The notes under the pieces are model-generated. The model was given only the letters and a program-made list of their open reading frames with translations. It did not search any database and was not told the DNA's origin. DNA of 5,146 bases from an uncultured Rhizobiaceae group bacterium. Lineage in GTDB: Bacteria > Pseudomonadota > Alphaproteobacteria > Rhizobiales > Rhizobiaceae. Numbering within the stretch: position 1 is the stretch's first letter; each line of letters begins with the position of its first letter. Made by a program: the position numbers and the translations under genes. The DNA lies in contig CALFBU010000195.1 of NCBI GenBank assembly GCA_937951455.1, positions 1-5,146 on the forward strand, written 5' to 3'. Shown here piece by piece: positions 5,084 to 5,146 of the stretch.

Positions 5084-5146
5084 TATGAATCATACTTACC
5101 ATGTAACGAATTTAAATGTCTTCCCCTGGGCATTTAAGACCAAAGA
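5084..5146. other. Right-edge stretch, coding status unresolved
   Basis: Two edge-crossing possibilities exist. On the minus strand a frame entering from the right reads FGLKCPGEDI and stops at TAA (complement of 5112-5114), which could be the C-terminus of a gene upstream of the OsmC-family gene. On the plus strand an ATG at 5116 opens MSSPGHLRPK to the edge, but has no ribosome-binding site. A 7-bp inverted repeat, TTAAATG (5112-5118) with CATTTAA (5131-5137), lacks a T-run and is not a clear terminator. Too little sequence is present to decide. Confidence 0.2.

Overview
The window looks like ordinary chromosomal DNA from an alphaproteobacterium, probably a marine member of the Hyphomicrobiales or Rhodobacterales. 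The grounds are moderate, AT-leaning base composition, a long DNA polymerase I (968 aa) with intact proofreading and an acidic inter-domain linker, a tRNA-Arg(CCG) with encoded CCA, and a small secreted protein of a type I recall mainly from that class. The lineage is an inference from protein character, not from a database match.

Layout from left to right: (i) 1-150, minus strand, the first 50 codons of a gene running off the left edge, possibly a thioredoxin-fold (DsbA/GST-kappa-like) protein; a perfect 12-bp inverted repeat sits on the window boundary. (ii) 178-254, minus strand, tRNA-Arg(CCG), with a plausible promoter at 265-293. (iii) 380-946, plus strand, a 188-aa exported protein. (iv) 943-3849, minus strand, polA. 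(v) 3928-4530, plus strand, a 2-hydroxychromene-2-carboxylate isomerase-like protein starting with TTG. (vi) 4527-4997, minus strand, an OsmC-family protein. (vii) 4998-5146, a presumed promoter region with overlapping inverted repeats and an unresolved right edge.

The four complete protein genes alternate in strand (+ - + -), so no operon is visible among them. Both convergent pairs overlap by exactly 4 bp through palindromic shared stop codons (CTAG at 943-946, TTAA at 4527-4530), leaving no room for an intergenic terminator. polA and the isomerase-like gene diverge from a 78-bp shared upstream region.

The genes do not form an obvious pathway. PolA is housekeeping replication and repair. 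The isomerase-like and OsmC proteins, and perhaps the left-edge fragment, share a thiol/redox flavour, but a joint function is only a hypothesis. I found no mobile element, CRISPR array, toxin-antitoxin pair or recognisable novel multi-gene system. The less explained signals are the dyad structure upstream of the OsmC gene and the edge palindrome at 1-28.
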